64,000 bases of DNA from Cricetomys ansorgei. Taxonomy: Eukaryota; Chordata; Mammalia; Rodentia; Nesomyidae. The position numbers and the translations under genes were made by a program. This document shows positions 1-11,597 of this stretch, piece by piece (the first letter of the stretch is position 1; each line of letters starts with the position of its first letter). The notes under the pieces are model-generated. The model was given only the letters and a program-made list of their open reading frames with translations, was not told where the DNA came from and ran no database searches. Location: positions 8,656,001 to 8,720,000 of the forward strand of contig JAMJFZ010001258.1 in NCBI GenBank assembly GCA_026225945.1, written 5' to 3'.

Positions 1-1572
1 CTTGCTGGAATCTGATGTTTGAGTTTCACAAAATCTCCAGTTTCTTTGTTTTCTCTTTGCCTTGGTCCCTCCCTCTGATTGCTTGATTTAGTTTTGTAGG
101 GATTCAGATGTCTTTGGGGTATGGATAGTGTCATTTTATGCTGTACAATTTTATTAAAAGGCTGATTCTCTCACAATCCAAGCATTTTTGTTTAAAAAGT
201 TTTCTCAAATCTCTGCTCTGGTTTAAAAGACCAGTTGACTCTAGTACAGAAAGAAAGAGAACAAAACAGAACTACCCCAGAAACAATACTATATGTTTTA
301 AAACATTTAAAGGGTAGACAATTCTCAATAAAAATTATCATTGCTTATCTTTATATTATTTGTCTTGGTTTTAACTCTCTAAAAACTTTTACTAAAGTAT
401 AAACTCACTTCCCTCAAGATTTGTATGTTTATTGCATGATTTCACTCACTTGCTTTCTAGACTTTCCTGGGCAGCAAAGTCCTTACGTAGAAGGTAGGAA
501 GCAGTGTAGCTTCTATCTTTCTTGGTGTTTGAATGTTTGTTCAACATGTTTAGAGTTTACATTTATATCCCAATACACATTCCTCTTCTAAGGTGTAAGC
601 TGTTACATGAAGCCCATTATATAGCTTTGATATACATGGTGAAAAACACCTCAAAATACCAAAGCTGGCCTCAAAGCATTATTATCCCAAGGCTTTTTCC
701 ATATTACTGTGGTCGGTGACAACATTCTTTTCTAAATGTCTATTTAGGTCGCACTTTTGGAGTCTATGCATTGCTTCTGTGACGAGGGCCTCCTCATCAC
801 ATGGAGATACCACCATCAGCAGGAATACCTGTGAGAGGAGGATCACATTGCAAGGCATCTACAGGTGGGAATTAAGATCCTAGGAGTTACCATTTTCACC
901 TGTTTCCCATCAATCTTGAATTTTCAGTGCATTCTCAGGTACTGATGATGCTATCATCCTAACAATTCTCAATTAATTCATGTTGCTATGTCTACTGTGT
1001 CTCTTACCTCTGCAGTAAAATATGATTCTTTCTCCAATGCATTCTAATATAGATATGGATCTTCTCTCAAAATTGCATCTAATTTTGTCACCTTTCTACT
1101 TTAAATGTTTTCATGAATTCCAATTTAAGTCTGCTCCAAACCATGAATGAACCATTTAACTACTAATTGTAGCTTTGTTTTATTAGTGATTTGCTAATTT
1201 CTTATAATATATTTTGATCATATTCATACACCCTTCCATCTCTTCTCAGAACCATCCACATTTTCCTATACACACAACTTTGTATCATTTTTTTAAGTGA
1301 TAAATCATTAGAAGTCCTAATAGTAATGGAAAATAATACTCCAGCACTATGAATGCCAGTCAGTAGGAACAGAGTGTCTAGGTCAGTATCAGTTTGCTTC
1401 CTTCATGTTTCTATGACTTGTGTTGTCACAAGTATGTGGTGTCTTTAGCAACAGGGACTTTCTATCAAATTCTGGCATAACTGATTTCATTGGCAGTATC
1501 TCATAATGTTTAGGAGTCTGTGAGACCTTACTGGCTAGGAACTCCAAATAAAGTAATCAGTTCCTGGAACTG
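1..1572. other. Unassigned AT-rich DNA
   Basis: No repeat family, exon-like block or RNA gene is recognised here. Open frames are short and lack codon bias. The composition is AT-rich with few CpG, as expected for intergenic or intronic rodent DNA. Very old repeats may be present but too decayed to name by eye. Confidence 0.5.
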
Positions 1573-1591
1573 TGTTGTTGTTGTTGTTGTT
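1573..1591. repeat. (TTG)n microsatellite
   Basis: About six uninterrupted TTG/GTT units. It is not attached to a recognised SINE tail. Confidence 0.9.
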
Positions 1592-1940
1592 AGCCTGTGG
1601 TGTCTAGTTGGGCATTGCCCCTCATTACAATGTAACTCCAATATAACATGTTTTGCAGAGATATAGCAATTTATAGACATATGTAGCTTCTGCAGTACAG
1701 GATTTCCATATGGCTTTTTCAAAGGGTCTTTATTGTTACCCCCACACTTCCCCTTCTATCCTGCCATTACATCTCCACCCCATTTACCTGCTCCTGTTCC
1801 ATTATTTCCCTTAAGATTTTGTCTTTTCTATCTCTCATTCTCATTTACTTGGATCAAAAAGATACAGTCCATATGATCCAATTGCTGACTCTGTCTTTGG
1901 AGACTGCTTAATGCCCATTCTCTACTTTTTATCATTATTT
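1592..1940. other. Unassigned, partly pyrimidine-rich
   Basis: Contains a pyrimidine-rich run (about 1725-1830) resembling the reverse complement of a rodent L1 3' end, but too diverged to assign. Nothing else is recognised. Confidence 0.4.
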
Positions 1941-2270
1941 TTGTCTGTGTATGTACTATATGTATGAGTTCATGTGTGTGTATGTGCACGTGAGCATCAA
2001 GGTAAACAAGCATGGTCATTCATGTAGACTGCAGAGGTATCATCCTCAATTACTTTCAACCTCATGTGTTTTAGACAAGATTTCTCACTGAACCTGGATG
2101 TCACTGGTTGAGTGAGTGGCTGCCAATGAACTCTATCTCTGCCTCTCCACTATTCAGATCATAAACATGTGCTGCCATGGACAGCTTCTTATGTGAGTGT
2201 TGGAAATCTGAACTCAGGTCTACATGCATAGAAACCACTTGACTGACTGAGCCTTCTCTCCAGGCCTGTC
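1941..2270 (-). repeat. B4/RSINE1-type composite SINE, reversed
   Basis: On the minus strand this reads as a composite rodent SINE. In plus coordinates it begins with a TG-rich stretch (the element's CA tail). It then shows the 'caagatttctcactgaacctgg' type block near 2076, a 7SL-like middle (about 2130-2175), a 'tgaactcagg' block near 2210 and the tRNA-like head 'ctgagccttctctccagg' near 2247. The order matches the family but divergence is high. The exact subfamily name is uncertain. Confidence 0.65.
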
Positions 2271-2610
2271 CTCATTATTGTAATGAAATCAGGTTAATTT
2301 GACTCATACAATACAATTTAGCAAAATGTGAATTTAGCTAAATGTATGGAGCCATTTAACATGCTTCATCCCTACCCTGTGTTATCTTTAAACTGATTAT
2401 TAGTTTCAAAGCCTTCTCCAGATATATAGCCATTTTCCTTATAGCACAACTAATATTTAATGAATATATAAGTTCTATCCATTAATGTATTACTGCTCAT
2501 ATTTACATTTTTATTCACTATTGATATCACACCTTCTTTGACTAGGAACAATGATATAATTATTATACATTAAATTAATGGGATTGAAAACTAAGGTTCT
2601 ATTATTTTTT
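2271..2610. other. Unassigned AT-rich DNA
   Basis: AT-rich sequence with no recognised repeat or coding block. Confidence 0.5.
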
Positions 2611-2614
2611 ATTT

Positions 2615-3260
2615 TTTATTGTGTATTTTGTTCGGGAATGTCATGCACATATAAAATGAATTATGATTATTATAAACACCCACCTTAAAAACTCTCTTCC
2701 TCTCACCCTTACAAATCTCATCACACTCATGACTTCTTGCTGTGGTTGTTTTTCCTACTGGAAATAGGGACATCTATATGACCATGAGTTTAGTAATATC
2801 CACTGGAGACTGGTGGAGTTCTCTGCAGACACAAAACTGAAGGCAATGACTGAACACCCATCCCCACCCAGCCTGTAAGTAGCTAGTAATTCAGCATAGA
2901 TGGATAGATCCCCATGAGTCTTTCTTCATCTATGATTGACTGCTGGCAGGTCCAGACTTGTGTAGGCCTCCAAGACAGCAGAAAGCCACAGCTACTGTGA
3001 AGTTATTATTTTAATGACTGTGCCAAGTCCAAGAGATAGTATTTCAGAGGTCTTCTCCCCAACTATGGCTCTTACATTCTTTGTATGTATTCCCCAATGT
3101 TCACTGAAATGTAGATGTAGCTAATTTAAATATCCTCTCTGGTGCTGAGAACTTGTCACTTATTCTCACATCAATTTTTGTGTAACACATGTATTATAGT
3201 TGGTTATGTGCCACTTCATTGTGAAGTTCCTGGTTCCTGGTTGTCTCTGCTTTGGGAATC
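2615..3260 (-). mobile_element. L1 3' UTR fragment (rodent Lx-like)
   Basis: Reverse-oriented rodent L1 3' end. The start has the 'aatgtcatgcacatataaaatg' type terminus followed by pyrimidine-rich sequence. The centre (about 2975-3085) matches the L1 3' UTR stretch containing 'ggctcttacattctttg'. No ORF2 is attached, so the copy is heavily 5' truncated. The far boundary (3110-3260) is inferred from weak similarity. Confidence 0.6.
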
Positions 3261-3351
3261 ACACTATTAATTAATTAAATAGATCTGTCATTATTACTAT
3301 AATGCTAGTTTTGCTCATTTGGTTAAAATGCAGCATGGGTAAAATAGAGCA

Positions 3352-3565
3352 TGTAGCTAAAATGGTCTTACAGGTTGTAATCCAAACTACTCTGGAAGCT
3401 CAGGAGGAAGTATCACAAATTCAAGGCCTGTATGTGTAACTGATGAGACCCTGTATCAAAAGGAAAAATGAGATACTATGTCAAAAGAAAAAACGGGGCT
3501 GAAGATATAGCTGAAATGCATGGTATGAAGGAAAATGGATCTGTTTGACTGCTAGCACTTCTGCA
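3352..3565 (+). repeat. B1-like plus ID-like composite SINE
   Basis: The first part (about 3370-3475) is 7SL-like: 'gtaatccaaactactctgg', 'gctcaggaggaag' and 'gagaccctgtatcaaaa' in the right order. An A-rich linker follows, then an ID-type head 'ggggctgaagatatagct' at about 3496. This could be one composite SINE or two adjacent insertions. Confidence 0.5.
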
Positions 3566-4125
3566 TGATAAATAAAAACTAAAACTAGCATGTACATGAG
3601 GCAATTTTGCATTATTTACCATTTTAGCTGATATAACTAGCATATTATCAGGTATAGATGACCAACTATATTATGTTGTTGACTCCAGATGTTTTTTAAA
3701 TTTACTTGAAAAAATAGCACAAAAGGTAATGTGATTTGATGGCATTTTCATATATGCTTGGTTTTAGTTGATTCTCCTCCCTGTTCTTCTCCTTGTAGCT
3801 GGCCTCCTCCAACCTCTACCCTTTCTACACCCAATACCATACTTCCCATGGGTGACTCTGATTCTTGGAATGTTACATTAAGAGGCTCATGCCTATTACC
3901 TCTATAGCTGTTTTAAAACTATGCCATAATGTATGTAGTTGTGACCTATGGAGTTCCGTGTTGGAGTCCTATGAGGAAATGATACAGGAAACATATAGTT
4001 TATAAGCCTGTGGAATTTCATCTTCTTTTCATTGATTTTAGAAGGTCAGTTCAGTGACTCCCTACTTCTCTCCCTCCCTCCCACTCCCCCCTATTTCTTA
4101 CCTTTTTCCCCCCATTTTATTCATT
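3566..4125. other. Unassigned, possible L1 3' end fragment
   Basis: Mostly unassigned. Positions 3741-3860 ('gcattttcatatatgc' then CT-rich) resemble a reversed rodent L1 3' terminus, but the match is weak. Positions 4060-4115 are a C/T-rich low-complexity stretch. Confidence 0.35.
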
Positions 4126-4127
4126 TG

Positions 4128-4240
4128 TTGATCAGTTCTTACTATGCTATCCAGACTGGTCTCAAACTTGTAACCTTACCTCGGTTTCTGGAATGGTAGA
4201 GTATGTGTGTGTCACCATTACTAGAATAGGATGCTTCCTG
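4128..4240 (-). repeat. 7SL-derived SINE monomer (B1/FLAM-like), reversed
   Basis: Contains the reversed 7SL-SINE order: 'ttactatgctatccagactggtc' type block (4139-4161), 'tcaaacttgtaacctt', then a decayed counterpart of the 'gctgggattacagg' region. It lacks the intact Pol III boxes of a young B1, so it is an old copy. Confidence 0.55.
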
Positions 4241-4945
4241 GTAAATGGTCTTCTATGTGTTCAAGGTTCAGCAGAGATCTTAAATGACACTAAATGTGGC
4301 TCATTAAAAAAAGCTAATAAGATGCAATATTTTTATTTAGTCTTAAGATTAGTTTTTTATAATTGTATATCTTTCCCTTATTCACCAGACATACTTTATT
4401 TACATAAATAAATGCAGTTAATTTTTATGTCTTAAATTTTTATGTCTTAAATTTTATGTCAGTGTTTTTCTGTTTAAATCATACAATATTAGCTTATACA
4501 AAACTAAAATTTTCTTAATGTCCACTTGGAAAGAACATAACTTTACCTTCATTTTCTCAGCATGCCATAGAAGGTTCAAATGTGAAGCAGGCTTAGGGTT
4601 ATGCAACTGTAGGGCGATTCCATCTTACACGGATAAATCATTCAGGCAGAGCTCATTTATCAAAACTAATTTACTTAAATAAAAACTGCTTTGTGTGTTC
4701 ATGTACTAGTTTGTTTATCCAGTACTTGCTAAATAATTTATCAAACTCAGATTTGTTTGAAATAAAAAAAAAATAGCCTATAGTGAAATGAAATAAAAGT
4801 CTCAACTTTGAGGAATCATACATCAGGAAAAATATTGTTATAATTCATTGTCACATCGTTATCATTGAGCTTAATACTCCAAAGTTCCCAAGTACATTTG
4901 AAAATAGATTAGAAAAGAAATGAATGGTCCTTTTAGAAAATGGAA
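4241..4945. other. Unassigned, with a 15-bp tandem repeat
   Basis: AT-rich unassigned sequence. Positions 4420-4462 hold 2.9 near-perfect copies of the 15-bp unit aatttttatgtctta. No gene or interspersed repeat is recognised. Confidence 0.5.
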
Positions 4946-4949
4946 TGAT

Positions 4950-5505
4950 TAGAAGTTTCCTCCAGCAGCTGATGGGAGCAGATGCAGAGACCCAGTGCCA
5001 AACATCATGCAGAGATTGGAGCACCCCTGCAAAAGGGGGGAGGTATTGCAGGGACCAGAGGTATTGAGGACACCAGGAGAACACACCCCACAAAGTTTAC
5101 TGATCAGTACTTTTAGGGGCTCACAGAGCCTGAATCAACAGACATGGAATCTGCAGCGTTCTCCAAATATGTCTTGTGGTTGTCTGACTTGGTGTTCTTG
5201 CAGAATTCCTACAGGCTGGAGTGTGGGGAGGTCTCTTATCTTTTGCCTGTTCTTGGGACCCTTTTGCTCCTGCCGGGTTGCCTAGTCCACCATTGATGTA
5301 CGTAGGAATAGTGCCCAGCCCTATTTCATATTGCCGTGCCCTGTTTGAGCAGTAAACCTGGGATGATTGTTTTTAATGGGGCGAGGTAGGGGCTGAGGTA
5401 CATCTGGGGAAAAGAGAGAGGGAAAGCTGGAAGAAGTAGAGACAGGGGAGAGGGGCTGTCAGGATGCATTATATGAGAGAAGAAAAGTAAATAATCAAAT
5501 AAAAA
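4950..5505 (+). mobile_element. L1 3' UTR end (rodent Lx-like)
   Basis: Plus-oriented rodent L1 3' UTR. Markers are 'gggagcagatgcagagaccc' near 4974, 'ggggctcacagagcctgaa' near 5117, 'ttgggacccttttgctcctg' near 5254 and the purine-rich stretch to the terminal 'atatgagagaagaaaag' (about 5473) with an A-rich tail to about 5510. The same terminus appears reversed at 27303 and 18926. No ORF2 sequence precedes it. Confidence 0.75.
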
Positions 5506-5730
5506 GGAAAGGAAATGGAATGATTTCTCTTCATTACATTTTGCTGGTTCAGTTGAGCCTCCTTGTGAAATTAGCTCAGTGCAATAGTGACTAAGTCAGT
5601 GTATAATTTTGACTGTCTTCCTAGGGCTGGAGCAAACAGAAAACCTGGGAAAGCAAGTGTGGGCAGCTCAGCTGTAGAGGGGAACGTAACTGATGGAGCA
5701 GACTTTATTTATTACTTATTTATTTAGGTA
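5506..5730. other. Unassigned
   Basis: No recognised feature between the L1 tail and the B1. Confidence 0.5.
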
Positions 5731-5867
5731 TTTTGAGACAAGGTTTCCCTTGTAACCCTGAATCTCCTGGTACTCTGTAGACCAGGCTGGCCTTAATATC
5801 ACAGAGATCCACCTGTATCTGCCTCCTGAGTGCTGGGATTAAAGGTGTGTGCCATGACTACCCAGCT
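5731..5867 (-). repeat. B1 SINE, reversed
   Basis: Clear B1 in reverse: 'ttttgagacaaggtttccct' at the start, 'gtagaccaggctggcctt' near 5777, 'gagtgctgggattaaagg' near 5828 and 'cccagct' at the end. A deletion lies in the segment before the 'gtagaccagg' block. It derives from 7SL RNA and has no coding function. Confidence 0.9.
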
Positions 5868-6207
5868 ATTGGTCTTATTTTTAAATATTTTTTTGAGAAT
5901 CTCCCTAAGGGACAAGAATCTAATTAAAATTTTAGAGTTGAATTTTAATGTTTAATAAACACTACTTTAATTCTAACAAGAGTATATCAGGTTTGTGATA
6001 TCCATCTTATTTGCAAACAGAATATCTGTGATTTGATAAATAGTTATTTATCTTAATAACCTCAGGTACATTTTACTATATCCACTTTACTATATCCTTT
6101 TAAAATAAGCCCTTAGATTTTCTAAATAATACCAGGTATGGAGTTGTACAGAATTTCTTTCTCCTCTCTTCTTTCCGCCTTTCTCTGTCTCTGCCCTCTA
6201 CCCTCTT
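5868..6207. other. Unassigned AT-rich DNA
   Basis: No recognised repeat or exon-like block; ends in a CT-rich run before the CA tract. Confidence 0.5.
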
Positions 6208-6238
6208 ACACACACACACACACACACACACTCACACA
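6208..6238. repeat. (CA)n microsatellite
   Basis: About 12 perfect AC units followed by an interrupted ctcacaca end. Confidence 0.9.
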
Positions 6239-6945
6239 TACTTTTCCATACAGTTTTATGCCTCTTAGAGACTTGAAGAACTGAGATATTCTCTTACCCA
6301 TTATTCCAGAGCTCTCATCTAAGGTCAGGATGTGGCTACCGTCAAAGGCAGAAGCCTGGGACAAAGGACAGTTTAACAAGCTGATATCAAAGCCATGGAC
6401 ATTTCTGAGTTACATAGCGTATTCCCTGAAAAGCAACTGGAATACCCTGCTTAAGAAGTCAAGAACCACTAAGAAACTGGAAACTAAAGGTGAATCAGGT
6501 AAAATACTGTAAAAACAAACAAAAAACAAACACAACTAGTATTTACCCTGAGGGATTTGCTATCCAGTTTCCTATGAACACAGTTACTGTACATATTGTA
6601 AAGATGTTGACAAACCTGTTTCAATGAACAGTGAGTGATTCCTCTCAGCTTTCACTAAGAAAGTCACTACACTTTCCCATTTCCAGTGATTTGTTTGGTT
6701 ACCTTTAAGCTCTATAAATTGTGTAAACTGTATATTATAACTTTTTGGCTTTAGATTTCAAGTCATTCTAGGACCAGTTTTGAATGTCTAATAATTTTAC
6801 CTTGGTCTTTGGTTGTTTTGGGTCAACATTTATAATGTTTACCAACTGATCAATATACCATCTGTTTTTATCACACATATTATTTAGGACGCTTGTGTGT
6901 ATTAGTAAATTGCTGTCTTTACCCTCACTTTAGGGAAAGAGAAAG
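6239..6945. other. Unassigned
   Basis: A 60-codon frame at 6330-6512 has no codon periodicity and resembles nothing I know. The rest is AT-rich and unassigned. Confidence 0.45.
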
Positions 6946-6949
6946 GGAT

Positions 6950-7380
6950 GATAGAAATCTGCCCTACTTTTGCAAGCAGACCTGATAGAGAAAGAGAGAA
7001 AGGTAGAAATCATCGCAGCCTCTTTTAGTCTGTCCTACGCTTGAAGAGGAAGGGCTAGCTGATAGTGAGTCAGGCTAGCATCTCAGCACGCGATCTGTAA
7101 ACTCAATCTCTCCACCTTTGTTCTTTTAAGAATCAACACAAAGGAGAACAACCCCACCAACAACCACCAGCTAACACCCACCCTGACTTTTGGGGCTTCA
7201 GACCTTTTATACTCTAAGCCAAAAGTTCCCATAAACCCATGTGGCACGCAATCCCCAAAACAAGCTACAGGTGCCAGGACAACTGCACCTAACCAAATTA
7301 TAGCCACCTGCATCAAACATTCCAAATTCAATTCATAAACATCTACCACACCTGGGGTGGGAACCCAAACCTAATCCAAA
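6950..7380 (-). mobile_element. LTR-like block with TATA box, reversed
   Basis: Read on the minus strand, this has the look of a rodent LTR: a U3-like stretch and then TATAAAA (plus coordinates 7205-7211), followed by a G/T-rich leader. No poly(A) signal, primer-binding site or target duplication was found. The family is uncertain (MaLR or another ERV class). Confidence 0.35.
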
Positions 7381-8880
7381 TGCCATTTTGCTTTTTTAAG
7401 GAAACCAAAATAACAAAAGCTTCTAAATGCTCCACTATATTTGTGTTATGTATATGTAACCAATATTGTCCTTTTCTTCCTATTATTGATTTACTAATGT
7501 AATGTCTCTGATTGTTTGCTCCCTTTGGTATCCATCTTTGGAAATTTTTATTTATGTTCACTAAGTTTTCATTTCTTCAGCAAACTCTCTGTTCTCTGCA
7601 CTTGAAGACTCCAGTGCTATCTCTTTTGCACTTTTAATTTTCTGACTTTTCTGTCATCTATGCTATAGAAAGGTACCATTTATTTTGTGATTTAGATACA
7701 TGTTTCTGCTTTCAACATTTTTAATGTATCATTTTTCCAAATCACCATACAGTTTTATAAGAGATGGGAAAAGAACCCATGGGCTCAGTCTCTCATCTTG
7801 CTGAAGTTTCTTTTATATATAGATTTTCTGACTCATGCAGGAAAAGGCAGTGAAAACCTGAGAGATTCAATAAATCAGGTTGTAACCCAATCTGAGGGCA
7901 GTGAATAAAGGCAGGATGAGGAGCTCAGCAAGCCCATCAAAGTCAATGGGCCTGCCTCTGAGTGTGCAAAACCATAAATAAGAATACCAGAGAGTAACAG
8001 CAAGTGGGCAAGAATAACCAGCCCTGCAGATCACCTCCTGTATTCAGATTTGGAGAACTGTAGGGGCTTGTAGCCCAAGGGTCAGTGCCCTGTCATGAAG
8101 AGCCTTCACAGATATTTTGGAACATAAATCTAACAGCAGACAACAGCCCTGGAACCCAGCCTGTTACCTACAAGAATTCAAACAAAATATTTCCATGCCC
8201 ACCTTCTCTCCTCTTTGTGATTCTGCAGCTATTACTGGTCTCCAAGGATGAACTGCAACGTGTCTTCAGATCCTCGCTTTGGTTTCATCCAGGCTTCCTG
8301 AGGCATCTGTAGACTGTATTTGTTAAGATGTGCTTGGATATTATCTACTGTTTCCATGTTGGAGATGAAATGAAGAATTTCTGTTATTTGCAGGAAGACA
8401 CTACAATATAGATTCTTGAAAGCTTTAAAATATCACTCTAATATAAACATTTGTGAATGATCAAGGACTTCCAAGGTGGTTGGACTATCAAAATCGATGA
8501 TTTTCTTAAGGGTAAAGATGTGAATTCCATTGTTCAGTTCATGAAGAATCTTAAATATTTTTTCAAACTTTTAAGCATTAACTATTTTATTAGCCAGGTT
8601 AAATATTCAAGCCAATCTCTGTCACATGTCTTCAATAAGTGGTAATTTTAGTAGGAATATTCAAATTCACACAGATCTTTATTCAAGGAAATTTTATTCA
8701 TTCATAAAGAAAAATGAGATTTTACTTAAGGGAAAATTAACTAGAAACTGAACTTACTATTTTAAGTAAAATAAGCCACATTTAGAAAGATAAATATGAT
8801 AGGGAAATTTATTTCCAATCATGCTCATGTAACTTTAAAAGAATTGTTTTGTACATTGTTAGGGGAATGGCTGCCTAAGC
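7381..8880. other. Unassigned 1.5 kb
   Basis: No repeat, exon or RNA gene is recognised. Frames at 8085-8312 and 8457-8645 are short and show no codon bias. Confidence 0.45.
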
Positions 8881-8884
8881 CTTG

Positions 8885-10320
8885 GCAGTTTATCTAGAGT
8901 AACACAGGATGTAACACAGGGCACAGCAGGATGGAACAAGGCACTAGTCCCTACATCCAGGATGGACTAGGCAACCCAGCAGGAGGAAATGGGTCCCATG
9001 GGCAGGCAAAAGTGTCATAGAACCCTCACATAAACTCTAGCCTGTAGGATCTCTGCAAGAACATCAAGACAGAAAAACCACATGACATATCTAGGAGATG
9101 CTGCAGGTTCTAAGTCTTCTGCTTCCAGGCTCTGTGGAACCCAAAGGGTGCTGGTCCTTTGACTCCATGTAATTTGTTCTTCTGATGTCGCTACCTCTCT
9201 GGTTCCTGAAATTCCTCCCCCTCTTTTGTGGGTTTCCCAGAACTCTGCATGGTGTTTGGTTTGGGGCCTCTGCATCTGCTCCCATTAGCTGGTGGAGGAG
9301 GCCTCTCTGGTGAAGATTCGGCTAGGTACTGATCTATGATTAGAGCATGATGTCATTAGAAATAGTCTCCTGGCAATCTGGTCTCTAGTTCCTGACTTAC
9401 CCTGCGGAATCAGGCATGGGTTCTCTCCTTTGGCATGGGGTTCTGCCATTGTCCAGTGGTTCTTGTAGAGAGGATAAGTTATAGATGGGCTGGGGTGGTG
9501 TCCCAGTCCCACCACTAGGTTCCTTGCCTGGTTACAGGAGATGACCTGCTCAGGCTCCCCATCCCCTATTGCTAGAGGTCTTTCTAAGGTCTCCATCTTA
9601 GACTCCAGTGAGTTTCCACTGCCCCAGGCCTCCAGATTCCCCCCTAAATGTCCCCAATTCTGGTTATCTCTCCATATATTCTCTCCCATCATGCCTCTCT
9701 TAGTACCTGGTCTCTTCTTTTTCCATTCCTATCTTCCTGATCCCACCTACATCATCTGTTCTATTTCCCCTTTATTAGGGAGATTCCTGTGTCCCCACTG
9801 GGCCCCTCCTTGTTACATAGACTCTCCAGGTCTGTGGATTACAGAGCCTTTGTCTTTCGCTTAACAGTTAATATCCACATATAAGAGAGTACATGCCATG
9901 TTTGTCTTCATGGCATGGGGTTACCTCACTCAGAATGATTTTTTCTAGTTCTGTCCATTTGTCTGTAAAATTCATGTGGTTGTTTTTTCATAGCTGATTA
10001 ATATTCCATTGTGTAAATGTACCACAATTTCATTGTCTAATCTTCAGTTGAGTGGCATCGAGTTTGTTTCCAATTTCTAGCTGTTATGAATAGAGCTGCT
10101 ATGAACACAGTTGAGCAAGTGTCCTTGTGGTAAGATGGAGTGTCCTTTGGGTACGTGCCCAGGAGTGGAATGGCTGGGTCTTGAGGTAGGTCAAGTTCCG
10201 ATTTTCTGAGGAATAATGATATTGATTTCCAAAATAGCTGTACAAGTTTGCATTCCCACCAGCAATGAAGGAGTGTTCCCCTTTGCTCTACACCCTTGCC
10301 AGTAGCCACATTTTAAAGTA
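8885..10320 (-). mobile_element. 5'-truncated L1 retrotransposon
   Basis: A single reversed L1 insertion of about 1.4 kb. From the low-coordinate end it holds the Lx-like 3' UTR (8885 to about 9870; for example 'gtcccagtcccaccactagg' near 9501, also present in the L1 copy at 22430) and then the end of ORF2 (9880-10310). The 5' truncation at about 10320 removes the rest of ORF2 and all of ORF1, so the copy is dead. The true 3' terminus and A tail are not visible, so it may also be trimmed there. Confidence 0.8.
9880..10310 (-). pseudogene. L1 ORF2 C-terminal remnant
   Basis: Remnant of the C-terminal, cysteine-rich part of the L1 ORF2 protein (endonuclease/reverse transcriptase). The open stretch 10037-10309 shows family hallmarks on the minus strand: GTLLHCWWECKLVQLFWKS, DPAIPLLGTYPKDT and KDTCSTVFIAALF. 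Frame-disrupting changes lie beyond 10037 toward the UTR. The reverse transcriptase and endonuclease domains are missing because of 5' truncation, so it cannot act. Confidence 0.85.
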
Positions 10321-11345
10321 ATGATGATCATTTTCAAATAAGAGATAATAAAGACAATATCAAAAGTCCTGGTTTGTCCTTTTGAAAGGGGAAAAAGTTC
10401 GTTTAACTTCCTAAAATTATTTATGATGCATTCAAAACACCAGAAAAAAAGCCATCTCTCAACAATGAAACCTTAATACATTTCTCTCAATGTTCAGTCA
10501 TTAGTAAATATTGAGCATATTTGAATATTTTTTTTCATAGTACTCAAATTTTGTGGTTAGTCATATTTCACTAGATTCAGAATCAATTAGGGAATTTCTG
10601 GTGAGATTAAAGCAAAGAAAGAAGAACCGCCCTAGGGTTGCAGGAGGTCCTTCTCATAGATTCCCAGTCCCGGATGAGTGAAAGAGAAAAGCAATGAAGT
10701 CCGTGGAACACGCCCCTGCATCCCTCTGTTTCTTAAATGTCTACACAGTGTGATCTGCAGCCTTGGATCCTGCTGCTAGGCCTTCCCTGCCATGATGGAT
10801 GGTACTCTCAAACCATGAACCAAAATTGACTCATATAATAGATATGTATTAATGCAGGAAATGGAAAGGTGTGTGGAGATTTACAAACCATAAAAGAGAA
10901 CACTATAGTAAGTCTAAGAAACAGAAACAAATTACTTGTCCAATTTAATTATGACAACAAATTGAGAACATTCAGATCTTTCAGAAAACTTCAATGGTGG
11001 TTTCCTGGTTGAATTTTCACTTTAATAAACATAAAATTTAACTTTATGGGAAATAATTTCTCCTTTGTAAAGATTTATTTATAAAATCTAAAATCCTAAT
11101 AGTTGCAAAGGTTATATCAAGAGTGAATTGATTATTTTAATGGATGAAAATATGATTTTCATGTATTCTACTGAACTATTTCTGACTAGAATTACAGCCA
11201 GAGAGTCATTTTAAAGGGATAATTTTATCTCTACATTTACAGTCTTAAAGGAGAAATGTGATAGCTTTTTTTTTTCTTGCAGAAAAACCTACTACTTTGT
11301 CATAGAGATTACTTAATTACTTGTTTTAGTTATGACACAAAATAG
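10321..11345. other. Unassigned, with possible LTR scrap
   Basis: Mostly AT-rich unassigned sequence. Positions 10750-10830 ('ctgccatgatggatgg' then 'aaccatgaaccaaaat') resemble the 3' part of the MaLR-like repeat seen at 59345. The scrap is too short for a firm call. Confidence 0.4.
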
Positions 11346-11349
11346 AGAC

Positions 11350-11470
11350 CTTCATTATGACATTTTCATACATGTGCATCAAGGGTGTTAAATGTATCTG
11401 TTTCTTTATTACTCTCTTTTATCTCTCATTCCCCTTCCTACTGGGTCCTTTCCCCTTCTCAAATAATATC
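11350..11470 (-). mobile_element. L1 3' terminal fragment
   Basis: Reversed L1 terminus: 'tgacattttcatacatgtgc' followed by CT-rich sequence with 'ctactgggtcctttcccc'. It has the same architecture as the start of the copies at 29122 and 2615. Only about 120 bases are retained. Confidence 0.5.
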
Positions 11471-11485
11471 CCTCTGCTTTTATTC

Positions 11486-11509
11486 AGATAGATAGATAGA
11501 TAGATAGAT

Positions 11510-11546
<37 letters not shown>

Positions 11547-11597
11547 TTAGATGATAGATAGATAGATAGGACAAATAGATGATAGACAGACAGACAG
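11486..11597. repeat. (GATA)n microsatellite with GACA end
   Basis: About 25 GATA units over 112 bases, broken by occasional TGATA slips and one ggacaaatagat interruption, changing to GACA units at the distal end. This GATA/GACA mix is common in vertebrate genomes. Confidence 0.95.

Noticed and set aside
9285..9864. Open frames of 135 (minus) and 107 (plus) codons
   Set aside because: Both lie within the 3' UTR part of the truncated L1 at 8885-10320; overlapping frames on both strands reflect GC-richer UTR sequence.
11486..11597. GATA array considered as a cluster of GATA-factor sites
   Set aside because: Plain tetranucleotide microsatellite; no reason to infer regulation from the repeat alone.
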